Assembly: GCF_001659605.2 (NCBI RefSeq)
Contig: NC_035170.2
Span: 19,790,948-19,854,947 of the forward strand
Direction of reading: 5' to 3'
Length of the DNA: 64,000 nt
Origin: Manihot esculenta
Lineage: Eukaryota; Streptophyta; Magnoliopsida; Malpighiales; Euphorbiaceae
The translations under genes and the position numbers were made by a program. The notes beneath the pieces were generated by a model that saw nothing but the letters and a program-made list of their open reading frames with translations, was not told the origin of the DNA and ran no database searches. Below are positions 23,963-36,544 of the stretch, piece by piece (position 1 is the first letter of the stretch; the number at the start of each line of letters is the position of its first letter).

Positions 23963-26234
23963 TGTAACAACCCGAAAATCGGACCGCTACCGGCGCTAGG
24001 ATCCAGATCGGCTTAAGGCCGCCGGGACCCGTAGCAAGCCCGACATAACCTGTAAACCTATTTAATCCCATACATGATCAACAACATACATAAAAATTAA
24101 AACTTTTCTTTCATACATTTTCTCCTGTACCAATCTCAACCTGTGCATGCACTAAACATAAACATAACTATAACACTGACCCCTCTGTGGGATCTCATCA
24201 AAGCCCCAATGGGCGACATAACATGCGTTGAGTTGGTTAACATATACATCATAAGACATTTGAGATCATGTAATAAAAGGGAATAACAATACCCATAGAG
24301 TCAAGCACAACTTCTAATCCTCAATATCATTATACATAACGTGACTATTTAACTTTACATCATCTTACAATTTATCATGTCCACTTTCTATCTATTACAA
24401 ACACATGACTTTACACTTCTTGACTTCTCTGTCTAGCCCGTACCTGCAATCCTGGGGGATTGGGGAAAAGGGGTGAGCTACTAGAGCCCAGTGAGCAGAA
24501 TAATAAAACATTTAAATTCTCATGCCATCATGTAATGTAACACATCACAACAAATCACATCTCGGATGGTATTGTCACCAATAGTCCTCTACATTCCAAA
24601 GTGCCGGGACGTAGAATGGGTACAATCGGTCTTTCTCTTAACATAACATATCATAACATTCCAATGTGCCAGGGATGTAGAATGGGTACAACCTGGACTT
24701 TCTCTTACATAGTGTCAGGGACGTAGAATGGGTACAACCTGGACTTCCATACCATATCATGCCGTAACATCATCATACCATATGAGGACTAAAGGATCAT
24801 CCAATAACCAATCCACATCAACATCATAAATGCAATGCAACATATTCGTGAATTCTAATGCAAACAACCTAATTCATCACATGGCATTCATGATACATGA
24901 ACATGCTAAAAACTTTATAATTTAATTGCTTTAAAATCGTAAAGGTTTATTCTACTCACCTCTGGCTGAAGCTCTACTGACTCAGAAGCAGCTGAACTCA
25001 CTGCTGGGGTCCTCGGTTCCTCGGGTCCGAACCTACACAGGTGGACTCAAATGAGGGACCAAACAACTAGAACATAACTCTAAAAATATCCCCCAAAAGC
25101 CCCGTAAAACACCTCAAAACAATCATGCAAAAACATGCAAAGGAAGGCTGAACAGGGCAGGTACGGCGGCACCTTCGGCGGCCGAAAGTCCCTCCAGAGC
25201 CGAAACCCAGGCAGGTTCGGCGGCACCTTCGGCGGCCGAAAGTCCCAGACAGAGATGAAAGTCTCTTTTCGGGGGCAGGCTTCGGCAGCCGAAAGGCTTG
25301 CCTCTCCAGCCATGTTCGGCGGCCGAAAGTCCTTCGGCTGCCGAACCTGGTTTCTGCCAAAGGGCAGAAACTTGGCTCCTCTATGCACATTTGCCCTCTA
25401 AAACTTCCAATCATGCATAAACCTATTCTACAACACACATACTCAAGCATACAAGTTCCTAGGGGCTTCAAACCAACTAAAACCCCATCTACAACACATC
25501 AAACAACACAAATCCAACATACATTTCCCATAATCCAACAAAAACCCAAAAACTCATAAAACCCTACACATGTATTTCTACTTCAAGAATCAACTTAAAA
25601 CTTGTAAAAACATATAGTGAGCTCAAGATCGGCCCTTACCTCTTGTAGATCGAGAGGAAACCCTAGCTCGAAGATGGGAGAGATTTGAGTTCTTGAACCT
25701 CAAAGCTCCAAAACTTGCTTTAAACTCAAAAATCTTCAAAACAAGGTGAAAACTCATAAGAAAAACATGAAAACTCGAAGGGAGAAGCTCAAAATAGAGG
25801 AGGGGCGGTGGAGAACTCACCTTGGCCGAAAACGGGAAGAAAAGCTTGCCCGTTTCGGCCATGGGGTCCTTTTATAGGGCTGTCCTTACCACCTTTCGGC
25901 GGCCTAACGTGCCCCCACAGCGCATGCAAGTTCGGCGGCCGAACATGAGGTTCGGCGGCCGAACCTTGGCTGATTCAAACAAGGCTTTCGGAGGCCTAAG
26001 GCGCTCCCAAAACCTCCTCACGTTCGGCAGTCGAACATGACTTTCGGCGGCCGAACCTGGCAAAGTCTCCAAAGCCCTCTCCACTCCAAAACTTGGATTT
26101 ATTTTCATTAAAAAACCATAAAATACATCAAAACATTTTATGAAGACATGGTTTTACCCTTCTAGGGGTCTCCGACATCCGAGATTCCACCGGACGGTAG
26201 GAATTCCGATACCGGAGTCTAGCCGGGTATTACA
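23963..26234 (-). repeat. 5' LTR of outer gypsy element
   Basis: 2272 bp, TGTAACAACC to GTATTACA. It is nearly identical to 896-3172, with scattered single-base differences visible (for example the fifth C of GACCC changed to A at the start, and a two-base change in one U3 palindrome near 26028). As the 5' LTR it holds the promoter of the element. Confidence 0.95.
25870..25876 (-). promoter_or_regulatory. TATA box of the LTR promoter
   Basis: The minus strand reads CCCTATAAAAGGACC. The same motif lies at the same place in every non-B LTR of the window (2808-2814, near 9755, 19530, 23333, 33013, 34028 and 37053). U3 is therefore about 360 bp, and nearly 1.9 kb of the LTR would be transcribed leader. 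Confidence 0.75.
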
Positions 26235-27011
26235 AATATCATTTTTAGTCAGTATAATTTTGTTTGATTCAAAAGACACCTTAATCTCAACCTTTCTCAA
26301 TGGAGCTACAGAAATTAAATTAGCTCTCATATTAGGTACGTGAAGTACTTCATTAAGTGCCAAGGTCTCGCTAGATGTGAGTGTGAGAATAACTTTCCTT
26401 TTACCAAGGACACTTGCAGTCCTAGAATCACCTAAATACACATGTTCTTCTCATTCCCCCACTGTAGTGTAGGAGGTAAATACATTTCTGTTTGTACAGA
26501 TATACCTAATAGCACCAAAGTCTATTACTCATTCTTGCACATTAGCTACAAGAAAAATTTGAGAAATGACAGCAGCAATAATGTCATCTCCTTCAACTAA
26601 ATTCACTTTTGGTTTAGGAGGATTGTCATTTATTACTTTTTTCCTACACTGAGGTGCATGATGACCCGACTTACCACATACAAAATAATGTCATTTCTTT
26701 TTAAAGGTGGGATTATTAAACTTAGGTTTATAAGCAAATTTCTTATTTTCGTATCTATTATTTGATTTGTGCACTTTTCTTTGTACAAGATTTGCTCTTG
26801 TAGCCAGCTCTTTACCTTTTGCAGCTTTAAGTTACCTTTTGTTTGTATCTTCAAATTTTGAGATGTCATGAAAAGGTTTCGCATATGGAACAGCAGGCAG
26901 AAGAGACCCACCATTTACAGAAGCAGGAAGCACAACAGAAGCAGAGGCAACGACAATGTCATTGAAAGCAGGCAGTGTAGAAGTAGAGGTAGTGACAACG
27001 TTTGGTTCCAT
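26235..27011 (-). pseudogene. Ty1/copia gag-protease fragment (upstream half of the element at 1-895)
   Basis: The minus strand starts with MEPNVVTTST at 27011, then a short gag N-terminus up to about 26830. Most of gag is then missing: the frame jumps into a basic linker and a zinc knuckle VCGKSGHHAPQC (about 26650-26690) whose first Cys is replaced by Tyr. Next come a decayed protease (WVIDFGA in place of the usual DSGA) and the conserved segment ALNEVLHVPNMRANLIS (about 26310-26365). AATAT marks the break where the gypsy element entered, and the sequence continues at 895. It is of the type used by the TNT-like copia group and is not functional. Confidence 0.8.
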
Positions 27012-27346
27012 TTGTGTAAAGTTCTTAAATCCTCAAGATTGTTGAAAAAATAGGATAAAATGAGTCATGTTGGACACTGTCCTTTAAGTATTTATTTTGT
27101 AATCCTCCGTGATTAAATAAGTTTTTCTGGAATTTAATTTTTAGGATCAGAACAATAATAATTTATCTCTAATTTATAACTCAACAAAAAACATAGAGAA
27201 GAAAAAGAATAAAGTAGAAATATGAAATTGTGTTTCTGTGTAAAAATACAAATTATTTATAGTGAAAAAAATCACCGTTGTAAGCGGTTATAAAAATCTA
27301 GAGATAACATACTAAAATCATAACGGTCAGATTTAATATTAAATTT
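27012..27346. other. AT-rich flank, possibly copia leader or LTR
   Basis: Lies upstream of the copia gag start. I find neither a TATCAGAGC primer site nor clear LTR ends, so the 5' boundary of the copia element stays open. Confidence 0.4.
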
Positions 27347-27479
27347 AAATATCAAATTTGTGCACTTACAGGCTTAGCCTGGTAGTAAGTGCATCTGAGT
27401 AAATTTGAGAGATCTCAAGTTCTATTCCCCCAATCCTCAATTCCTATTTCAAAAAAAAAAAAAAAAAATATCAAATCTG
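27347..27479 (+). mobile_element. tRNA-derived SINE-like element
   Basis: A body of about 90 bp starts near 27361 with an A-box-like TTAGCCTGGTAGTAAGTGC (27374-27392) and, about 35 bp on, a B-box-like AAGTTCTATTCCCCC (27417-27431). It ends in 18 A residues (27451-27468). It is flanked by a 14-bp direct repeat with one mismatch, AAATATCAAATTTG (27347-27360) and AAATATCAAATCTG (27466-27479). That layout is typical of a plant SINE. I cannot name the family. Confidence 0.72.
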
Positions 27480-29588
27480 CAATAGTAAAAAAATTTCACA
27501 AATAAAATCTTCAACGAACCTCTTAATCTGGATTGACTCGGTTTAATCTCCAAGGGTATTATATGCTTCTTAAGACTTTATTTTGAGTACACATTCTTTG
27601 TTTTTTACCTCCTTAAAAAAAACATAATCAAGTACACTTTATGAACAATGTGCTTATTTAATTATGTAACAACCACATAAATAGTCCACTTTTTCTTATT
27701 GTAAATGCCTTGTAAATAAATCACATATTTTATTTAAATTTATTTATTTGCATTAAAAAATATTATCCGTTATCACTTTTCAAATCGACTATTTAACGTT
27801 AGTTTTTTAAATTACTTTTCAAATCGACTATTTAATGTTATTTTTTAAATTATTTTTTAACCAATGAGATTAAATTTTGTGTGTAGGTAGCATTTCTTAT
27901 AATGGTTTTAGTGTGAATCTATCACCATTAGTATAATGCAGACTGTTTAAATAAGATGATTGTAACTTAGTGTATTAGTTAAACTTTGAAAGATTTCAAA
28001 TTTAAAAACTCAATCTCTCAATTCCTTGAAAAATCAATTGGTAAAAAAATATTTTTTTTTCTTCTAATAAATTCCAGTGCTGATTAGTGATTGAAATTTG
28101 TAACTTCGATATACTTAATTAATCGTATAAATATTTAAAGAAAGTCTTCTATAAATATGAATAATTAATTAAATTCATTAATTTATTTATTATATTTATT
28201 AATAAAATAGACTTGGGTAAAAAACAAGATGACATGTACCACCTCAGCATATCAACCCAATATTGTTATATTAATTAATTAAAAAATTCAAAAATTGATT
28301 TCACTTTCGTGTTGGTATAGTCTCTCTAACCATGTAAATTTAGTGAATAATTTTAAAAATTTTAGCAATTTACTATAATATTATTGGTTTAATATATCAT
28401 TTCAATATGATAAAATGATATATTAAGATATTTAATAATTTAATACATTTAGCTTTAATGTATTCTCAAATAAAATTAAAACAAAAATTAGCATGAAATT
28501 GTACCGGATGAATTAACTAATGATGTGTTTTAAAATGCATATGACTCTATCAACTCCAAAAGTAAAACATAAATGAGCAAGTATTCAACCCATTAAATTT
28601 AAAATTAAACTGAATAAATTAAAAATATAAATAAAAAATGTTTCAATCTTATTATTTTTTTAATAAATTAAACAATATAAATAAAAAATTGTAAATTAAA
28701 AATTATAAAATTTTAAGGGAAAATATATCCATTCATACAAAATTATGAAAAAAAAAATAACCATCAGGTTCAATCCTGTTCCATCAATTTTTTTGGTCAA
28801 AACCAAACTAATATGATTGATTTTTTTTTTAAATCAAAACTGAATTGAATTAAAAATAAAATAAAATAAAATTACAATTTTAAAAATTATTTTAATTTGA
28901 ATAGTGTATACTGCTCATTCCTAGACAAGAAGATTATTGTTGATAGTAGAATATGCAATGTAAAAGGGTGTTACACCAAATTCAACCGATAAACATCACA
29001 TTTTCTTTATTAAAACCATTTATTTTGTAATAAAAAAATTTAAATGTATTATTAAAAAATACATAATTTTAATTTTTTAAAAATATTTATTTTTAGATTA
29101 AACATAATTAAACTCTTTCATTAAAAAAGATAGAATTAATAAAAAAAATAAAATCAAATTGAATTAGTATGAATACATTCCAAACTGCGGATTAAGTTTT
29201 ACATTATGGTTTAATTTGAATTTTTTAAAAAAATTGAAGGTTTGTTGTATAAAAAATTCAAATATTTATTTTAATTCACATTTACATTAAAACCTTTAAA
29301 TATTGAATAATAAAGTCAAATATTTTTTAATTTATTATAATTATGACTAGTTATAGTATGTGGCTCATACTTGCTGTAATTTAAAAGTAGGCGAAATCGA
29401 TACATAAGTTTGGGTCAAATGATTCAAATTAATACTTAAATTTGATAATTAGTGGTGGAGCTAAATATACACTAATAACAAAATATTAATATTTAAGAAC
29501 AGTATACATCCTATATAATCGTCATTCAGAATGACTCAAATAGATTTTAAATAATCTTTTAAGTTTTGATTCAGACTTATTCACTATG
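27480..29588. other. AT-rich intergenic DNA
   Basis: Low-complexity A/T runs, no frame of note, no splice-like structure and no recognisable repeat ends. Confidence 0.6.
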
Positions 29589-30768
29589 TTGATTATAACG
29601 ACCCGAAAATCGAATCGCTACCGGCGCTAGGATCCAAATCGATTTAAGGTCGCCGGGACCCATAGCAAGTCTAACATACTTCCTGTAAATCTGTTAAATT
29701 CCATACATGATCATATATTTTCATAAAAACTTTAAACTTTTCCATTCACCAATCTCAACCTGTGCATGCACTGAACATTAACCATACAAACCCCAGACTA
29801 GAGCCCTCATCAAATGCTCTAGTTGGGTTTACAATAATCAAGCTTGGTTTTCATAAAACATCATTAAAACATTTCATTAAAAAGATCATGTACCAAAAGG
29901 GATTAACATACACTAGGGCCAAGCACAATTCTATCCTCAATATAATTCTTTATATTACATCACAATATAACATTTTACAATACATGTCCACTACTAGTAT
30001 TACATAGACATAACTTCAACCTGGAAGACTCCATGGCCTATCCCGAACCTGCAAACCTGGGGGTTAAGGGAAAGGGGTGAGCTACTAGAGCCCAGTGAGC
30101 AGAATAGTAAAACATTATATTAAAAATCCATGCTATCATGAAATGCATCACATCACAAACAAATCACATCAAGGATGGGCTTGTCACCAATAGCCCTCTA
30201 CACATTCCAATAGTGCCAAGACATAGAATGGGTCCTGGTCTTTCCCTTAAACATATCATAACATTCCAATGTGCCAAGGACGTAGAATGGGTCTTCCTGG
30301 ACTTTCTCTTACATAGTGCCAAGGACGTAGAATGGGTCTTCCTGGACTTCACACCGTATCATCACCATATCACATTATTCCATATTGAGGGCTAATGGAT
30401 CATCCAATATCCATTCACATCAACATCATATTATGCAATGCAACATATTCGTGAATTCTAATGCAAACAACCTAATACATAACATGGCATTCGTGATGCA
30501 TGAACATGCTCAAGATTGAATTACTTTGAAACATAAAGATTCATTCTACTCATCTTAGGCTGACTGAACAGACTCTGAAGCAGCTGTCTCACTGTTGGGG
30601 TCCTCGATTCCTCAGGTCCGAACCTACACAGGTGGACTCAAATGAGGGACCAAACATACACTAACATAACTCTAAACTACTCCCCAAAAACCCCCTAAAA
30701 CATCATAAAACAATCATAGAAAGCATGTAAAGGAAGGCTGGACAGGGCACTTTCGGCGGCAGGTTCGG

Positions 30769-33283
30769 TGTAACGACCCCAAAATGGACCGTCACCGGCG
30801 CTAGGATTCAGGTCGGCTTAAGGCCGCTAGAACCCGTAGCAAGCCTGCTATACTCTCTGTGTACCTATAAATCTCATACATGATCATATATTTTCTATGA
30901 AAATAAAAACTCTTTTCTGAACCAAGGCTTAACCTGTGCATGCACTATCTCTGTACTCTGTACTCTGTACTCTGTACTCTGTACCCCTGACTAGAGCTGG
31001 CTCTAGATGGGTTAACTCATACCTGTTAAGCCTGGTTTTTCACATACTCTGTAAAACATATACATTTACAGATCATGTACATAACAAAAGATTTACAACA
31101 CAAAATAACTAAGTCAAGCACAACTTTAACTGTATACACAACTAGTACATCTCTTTAATATTACATGTCCACTCTAAGCTATTACAAATCTCTTTACTCT
31201 TTCTATACTCTGTTGATCTCCCCTATACACTGTACACTGAACCTGCAAGACTGGGGTTAAGGGAGTGGGATGAGCTCTATAGCCTAGTGAGTAGAACAGT
31301 AATACTCTGTAAAACATATATATTTACAGATCATGTACATAACAAAAGATTTACAACACAAAATAACTAAGTCAAGCACAACTTTAACTGTATACACAAC
31401 TAGTACATCTCTTTAATATTACATGTCCACTCTAAGCTATTACAAATCTCTTTACTCTTTCTGTACTCTGTTGATCTCCCCTGTACACTGTACACTGAAC
31501 TTGCAAGACTGGGGTTAAGGGAGTGGGATGAGCTCTATAGCCCAGTGAGTAGAACAGTAAAACATGATCTTATGGAATGCATCATAACACAGACAATCCA
31601 CATCAAGGGTAAACCTGTCACCAAATAGTCCCAGTATCTCATACCAGGGCGTAGTCAAAGGCACCTGGATTTCCTGTCTCATATATGTATATGTGTATCT
31701 AACACCTGTACTTACCATTGCCAGGGCGTAGTCAAAGGCTCCTGGACTTTACTATACCTGCCAGGGCGTAGTCAAAGGCTCCTGGACTTCTATACCTGCC
31801 AGGGCGTAGTCAAAGGCTCTTGGACTTATCTCAGTGACTATTGGATCATTCAGCATTCACCCACATCAACAAAAAAAACTATGCAATGCAACATATTCGT
31901 GGATTCTAATGCAATCAACCTACTGCATAACCATGATGCATGACATATGCTAAAAACATTCCATTTCTCAATTAAAAGAATTAAGTTTAGTTCCACTCAC
32001 CTCTGGCTATCTGGACTGACTCTGCAGGCTCTGTAAACTCTGGCGCAGTACTCACTGCTGCTCTCTCTGGTTCCTCTGGTCTGTGTAGGCACAGATAAAC
32101 TCAAATGAGGGACCAAACTAACTCAAGAACAACGCTATTAACCTCCCTAAGAATCCCCTTAAACTCACGCAAACATCCCTGAAAAGTATACAAAGGAAAG
32201 CTGGACAGAACACTTTCGGCGGCAGGTTCGGCGGCCGAAAGTCCTCTCCAGAGCCGAAACTCATGCATCTTCGGCGGCCGAATCTCTACTTTTGGCAGCC
32301 GAACCCTTTCGGGGGCAAGTTTCGGGGGCTGAAAGGCACTCCAGAGATGAAAGTCTCTAACCTTCGGCGGCACCTTCGGCGGCCGAAACTCCCCTCCAGA
32401 GCCGAAAGTCCAAAGGCTCGGGGGCAAGCTTGGGCAGTCGAAGCCACCTCCTCAGCACATTCGGCGGCCGAACCATTCTTCGGCGGCCGAAGCTGGGTTC
32501 ATCAGCAAGGCAGAAACTTGCTCTGCCTCTCGCCAAATGCATAAAACTCTCCCAATCTCAAACACCTCAATTCCTCAACTTGCATACACCCAAGTATATG
32601 CTCAAAGGGGTCAAAAACTACCTAAAAACCCCAACAAACAGCAAGCATAACACATACACAACCTTTTCTCACAAAATCATCAAAAACTCTCTTGTAACCC
32701 TATTCATGCAACTCTCCCCCAAAACCTTAAAAATCTTCCATAAATCATGAAAACAAACTCAGGATCTTCACTTACCTCTTGAAACCAAGAAGATGAACGA
32801 TCCTAACGTAGAGTTTTGGAGCAACTCTCCTTCAAACTCTCCACACTTCAAAATCTCAAGTTTTTAGCTCAAAACCTTCAAAAACTATAAAACTCAATCA
32901 AATCTTTGCACGATTGAATGAAAACATGAAGAAAACATCAGGAAGACAGAGTCTCACCTTAGAAAGTGAAAGAAAGCGGCAAAGCTTATCCTTTCAACCG
33001 ACTGAGGGCCTTTTATAGGTGGCTGGCCAGACCACCTTCGGCGGCCACACGTGAAACCGAAAGCCATGCATGTTCGGCGGCCGAATGTCACCTTTGGCGG
33101 CCGAACCTGGCTTTTCTGCCTTGGTTCTTTTCTTTCACAAACTCATTTCTCTTTAACTTAAAAACATTAAACCATACTATATACTTTAGAAAAACATAAA
33201 TCTTACCCTTCTAGAGGATTCCGACATCTTGGATTCCACCGGACGACAGGAATTCCGATATTAGACTCTAGCCGGGTATTACA
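30769..33283 (-). mobile_element. Solo LTR of a third subfamily (C)
   Basis: 2515 bp, TGTAACGACC to GTATTACA, flanked by TTCGG (30764-30768 and 33284-33288); the target lay inside a TTCGGCGGCC palindrome. It carries a 7-bp microsatellite (CTCTGTA, 30949-30990), a 258-bp tandem duplication (31044-31559) and four CCAGGGCGTAGTCAAAGG hairpin units (31644-31830). Confidence 0.93.
31044..31559. repeat. 258-bp tandem duplication inside LTR C
   Basis: The unit starting ATACTCTGTAAAACATA at 31044 recurs at 31302 with few differences and runs to about 31559. Both copies contain the GTTAAGGGAGTGGGATGAGC block that is single in the other LTRs. Confidence 0.9.
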
Positions 33284-34299
33284 TTCGGCGGCCGAAAGTC
33301 CCTCCAGAGCCGAAACTCAGCCACTTTCGGCGACACCTTCGGCGGCCCAAAGTCCCTTCCAGAGACGAAACTCATGCACCTTCGGTTGCCGAAACTCCCC
33401 TCCAGAGCCGAAAGTCCAACTTTCAGGGGCAGGGTTCGACAGCCAAAAGCTTGCCTCCACAGGCAGGTTCGGCGGCCGAAAATGCCTTCGGCTGCCGAAC
33501 CTGAGTTCTTCCAAAAGTGGCAGAACTCAGCCCTTATGCACATTTTGCCTCCCAAACCTTCCAAACTCAAACGCAACACTCCTAAACATGCATAAACACA
33601 TTCATAAGCATATAGGGGTCTCAAACTATCCTATACCCCAACAAACAACAACATAACAACTCAATAATCATGCATTTCATACTTAACTCACATAAACCCT
33701 AACATTTAACAACTAGTCTAAGCATGCATTTCTACCCTATAAACCTTCATAAAACTTGTTTAAATCATTGAAGGAGGCGAGGATCGACGCTTACCTCTTG
33801 AAGATCGAGAGAAAACGTGACCCAACTTGGAGATTTGGAGAAAATGGTTTCTGGAGGTCTCCAAGCTTCCAAACTTCGATCTTTGTCTAAAACTTCAAAA
33901 CCAAGTTAAAACTTGTTAGAAACTTGTAGGATTTGAAGGAAAACCTCAAAACCAACCATGGAAGGGCATGAACTCACCTTTGCCCGAAAATGGAGGAGAA
34001 AACTCGCCCATTTTCGAACATGGGGCCTTTTATAGGTGGCTGGCCAGACCACCTTCGGAAGCCAAAGGTGACTCCAAAACTCCACCAAGTTCGGCGGCTG
34101 AACATGAGGTTCGGCGACCGAACCTGGAATTTCCTCCATAGTGCTTTTCTTTCAAAAGCTCAATTTCTTTCTTACTTAAAACCTTAAAACACTTGAAAAC
34201 ATTTTAAAAAAACATATTTTACCCTTCTAGAGGATTCCGACATCTGAGATTCCGCCGGACGGTAGGAATTCCGATGCCGGAGTCTAGCCGGGTCTTACA

Positions 34300-34318
34300 T
34301 TCTCCCCCCCTTAAGAAC
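34300..34318 (-). other. Polypurine tract of truncated gypsy element
   Basis: The minus strand reads TTAAGGGGGGGAGAA at the LTR edge, the same as in the outer element. Confidence 0.8.
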
Positions 34319-34397
34319 ATTCGTCCCCGAATGTTCACCAAACGAGCAAAGCAAGGCGTAACATACAAAAACACATAAAAATACATAGATACTAACC

Positions 34398-36544
34398 TTA
34401 AAAGAGATGAGGGTATTGCTGGAGCATGGACTCCCGTGTCTCCCAGGTACATTCTTCTACATTATGGTGATTCCAAAGGACTTTCACCATCGGGATTTCC
34501 TTGTTTCTCAACTTTCTGATCTGCGTGTTAAGGATCCGCACTGGCTGCTCAACATAGGTGAGATCTCCTAGGATCTCCACATCTGGCTCACTAAGAACCT
34601 TGCCCGGATCTGACACAAACTTCCGTAACATGGAAACATGAAAAACCGGATGGATTCTTTCCATAGAAGCAGGTAGGTCTAGCTTGTATGATACATTCCC
34701 AATCTTTTGCAAGATTTCAAAGGGTCTGATGTACCGTGGAGCTAGCTTACCTTTCTTCCCGAAACGAATCACCCCTTTCATAGGAGACACCTTGAGCAAT
34801 ACCAGATCTCCCTCCCGAAACTCTACTTGCTTCCTGCGGACGTCTGCATAACTCTTTTGCCTGCTCACAGTAGTCTTGATCCTTTCTCTGATAATTGGTG
34901 CTACTCTGCTGGTGATCTCTACTAGCTCAGGCCCTGCCAAGGCCCTTTCTCCAACTTCTTCCCAGCAAACAGGTGACCTGCACTTCCTTCCATACAAAGC
35001 TTCATATGGAGCCATCCCTATGCTAGCATGATAGCTGTTATTGTAGGCAAACTCCACCAAGGGTAGATGCTGCCTCTAAGAACCGCCAAAATCTAGCACA
35101 CACATCCTGAGCATATCTTCTATTGTCTGGATGGTCCTCTCCGACTGTCCATCAGTCTGTGGATGGAAGGCAGTGCTAAAATCCAGCCAGGTACCCATAG
35201 CATTCTGCAGACTCCGCCAAAATCTGGAGGTGAACTGGGGTCCTCTATCAGACACTATTGAAACAGGAGCCCCATGCAGCCTAACCACTTCATCAACAAA
35301 TACCTGTGCCAATTTGTCCACAGAATAGCCACTCCTAACAGGGATAAAGTGAGTAGATTTGGTCAGTCTATCCACAATCACCCATATGGAGTCTAATTTG
35401 TTGGATGTTGCCGGTAATCCCACCACGAAATCCATAGCTATATTCTCCCATTTCCACTTTGGAATTGGTAGTGGATTAAGCATTCCAGCCGGCTTTTGAT
35501 GTTCCAGCTTCACCCTTTGACATACTTCGCAGGCGGACACAAACTGTGCCATTTCTCTCTTCATAGCTGGCCACCAATAAACTCTCTTAAGATCTTGATA
35601 CATCTTGGTGGCTCCAGGATTGTATCTAGCATTATGAGCTTCCCTCATAATGTCACCTTTTAGACTCACGTCATCTGGTACACATAACCTGTTCCCATAG
35701 CGGAGGATCCCTTTGCCGTCAAATCTGAACTCTTTATTCTTGCCTGACTGCACAGTCCTGGCAATCTTCACTAACTCTGAGTCCTCATGCTGTTTCTGAG
35801 CCACTTGCTCCAGAAACACGGGTGTCACTCTCATCTGAGCCATCAAAGCTCCTGTACCAGAGAACTCTAACTGCAGCCCTTCATTAATGAGCTTATAGAA
35901 CTCCCTCACCACCGGTCTCCTCTCTGCTGAAACATGGGATAGACTGCCAAGTGATTTCCGGCTTAGGGCATCTGCCACAACATTTGCCTTACCCGGATGG
36001 TACTGAATTTTGCAATCATAGTCACTAAGCAGTTCTACCCATCTCCTCTGCCTCAGATTTAACTTCCTCTGACTCAAGATGTACTGCAGGCTCTTATGAT
36101 CTGTGAAGATCTCACATTTAACCCCATAAAGGTAATGCCTCCACATCTTGAGTGCAAAGATTACAGCTGCCATCTCTAGGTCATGTGTAGGATAATTCAA
36201 CTCATGCTTCTTTAGCTGTCTAGAAGCATAAGCAATTACCCTTTCATTTTGCATCAACACACAACCTAGTCCCACACGGGACGCATCACAAAACACTGTG
36301 AAGTCTTCATTACTGGTAGGCAGAGCTAACACCGGTGCTGACGTCAATCTTCGCTTCAGCTCTTCAAAGCTTTCCTCGCACTGATCAGACCACACAAACT
36401 TCTGATTCTTCTTGGTCAATCTGGTCATAGGAGCGGCAATTTTTGAGAAGTCCTGAACGAACCTCCTGTAGTAACCTGCCAAACCCAAGAAGCTCTTGAT
36501 CTCTGTTACTGTAGTGGGTTTAGGCCAGTTAGCTACAGCTTCTA
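34398..36544 (-). pseudogene. pol remnant: RNase H, integrase, chromodomain-like tail
   Basis: The frame opens in the RT/RNase H link ([19 protein letters not shown]) and runs through an RNase H with TDHKSLQYI, the integrase zinc finger CEVCQRVK, catalytic MDFVVGLP and SDRGPQFTS, and [13 protein letters not shown] single amber codon at 35076-35078 replaces the Trp of a SWRQHLPL motif kept in the outer element. The same frame then resumes to the chromodomain-like C-terminus ending QQYPHLF at 34398. The upstream half of pol is deleted at about 36544. The two pol copies in the window are close relatives. Confidence 0.92.

Larger units (their letters stand above)
896..26234 (-). mobile_element. 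Ty3/gypsy Tekay-type LTR retrotransposon, outer element
   Basis: A 25.3-kb interval bounded by two LTRs that begin TGTAAC and end TTACA and flanked by the 5-bp target duplication AATAT (891-895 and 26235-26239). In element orientation the order is 5' LTR (23963-26234), tRNA-Met primer site, gag from an ATG at 23701, protease, reverse transcriptase, RNase H, integrase, a chromodomain-like tail, polypurine tract, and 3' LTR (896-3172). About 15.4 kb of the interval consists of three later insertions, all in gag. The two LTRs look nearly identical by eye, which suggests a fairly recent insertion. The target was an older copia element. Confidence 0.95.
29594..34299 (-). repeat. 3' LTR of truncated gypsy element, interrupted by a solo LTR
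   Basis: 29594-30768 and 33284-34299 make one LTR of about 2190 bp once the insert and one TTCGG are removed. It begins TATAACGACC (decayed TGTAACG) and ends GTCTTACA. Its TATA motif is near 34028. Confidence 0.9.

Noticed and set aside
26154..26441. A 95-codon frame crossing the LTR/copia junction at 26234
   Set aside because: The C-terminal part is LTR sequence fused by insertion. Only the copia part is meaningful.
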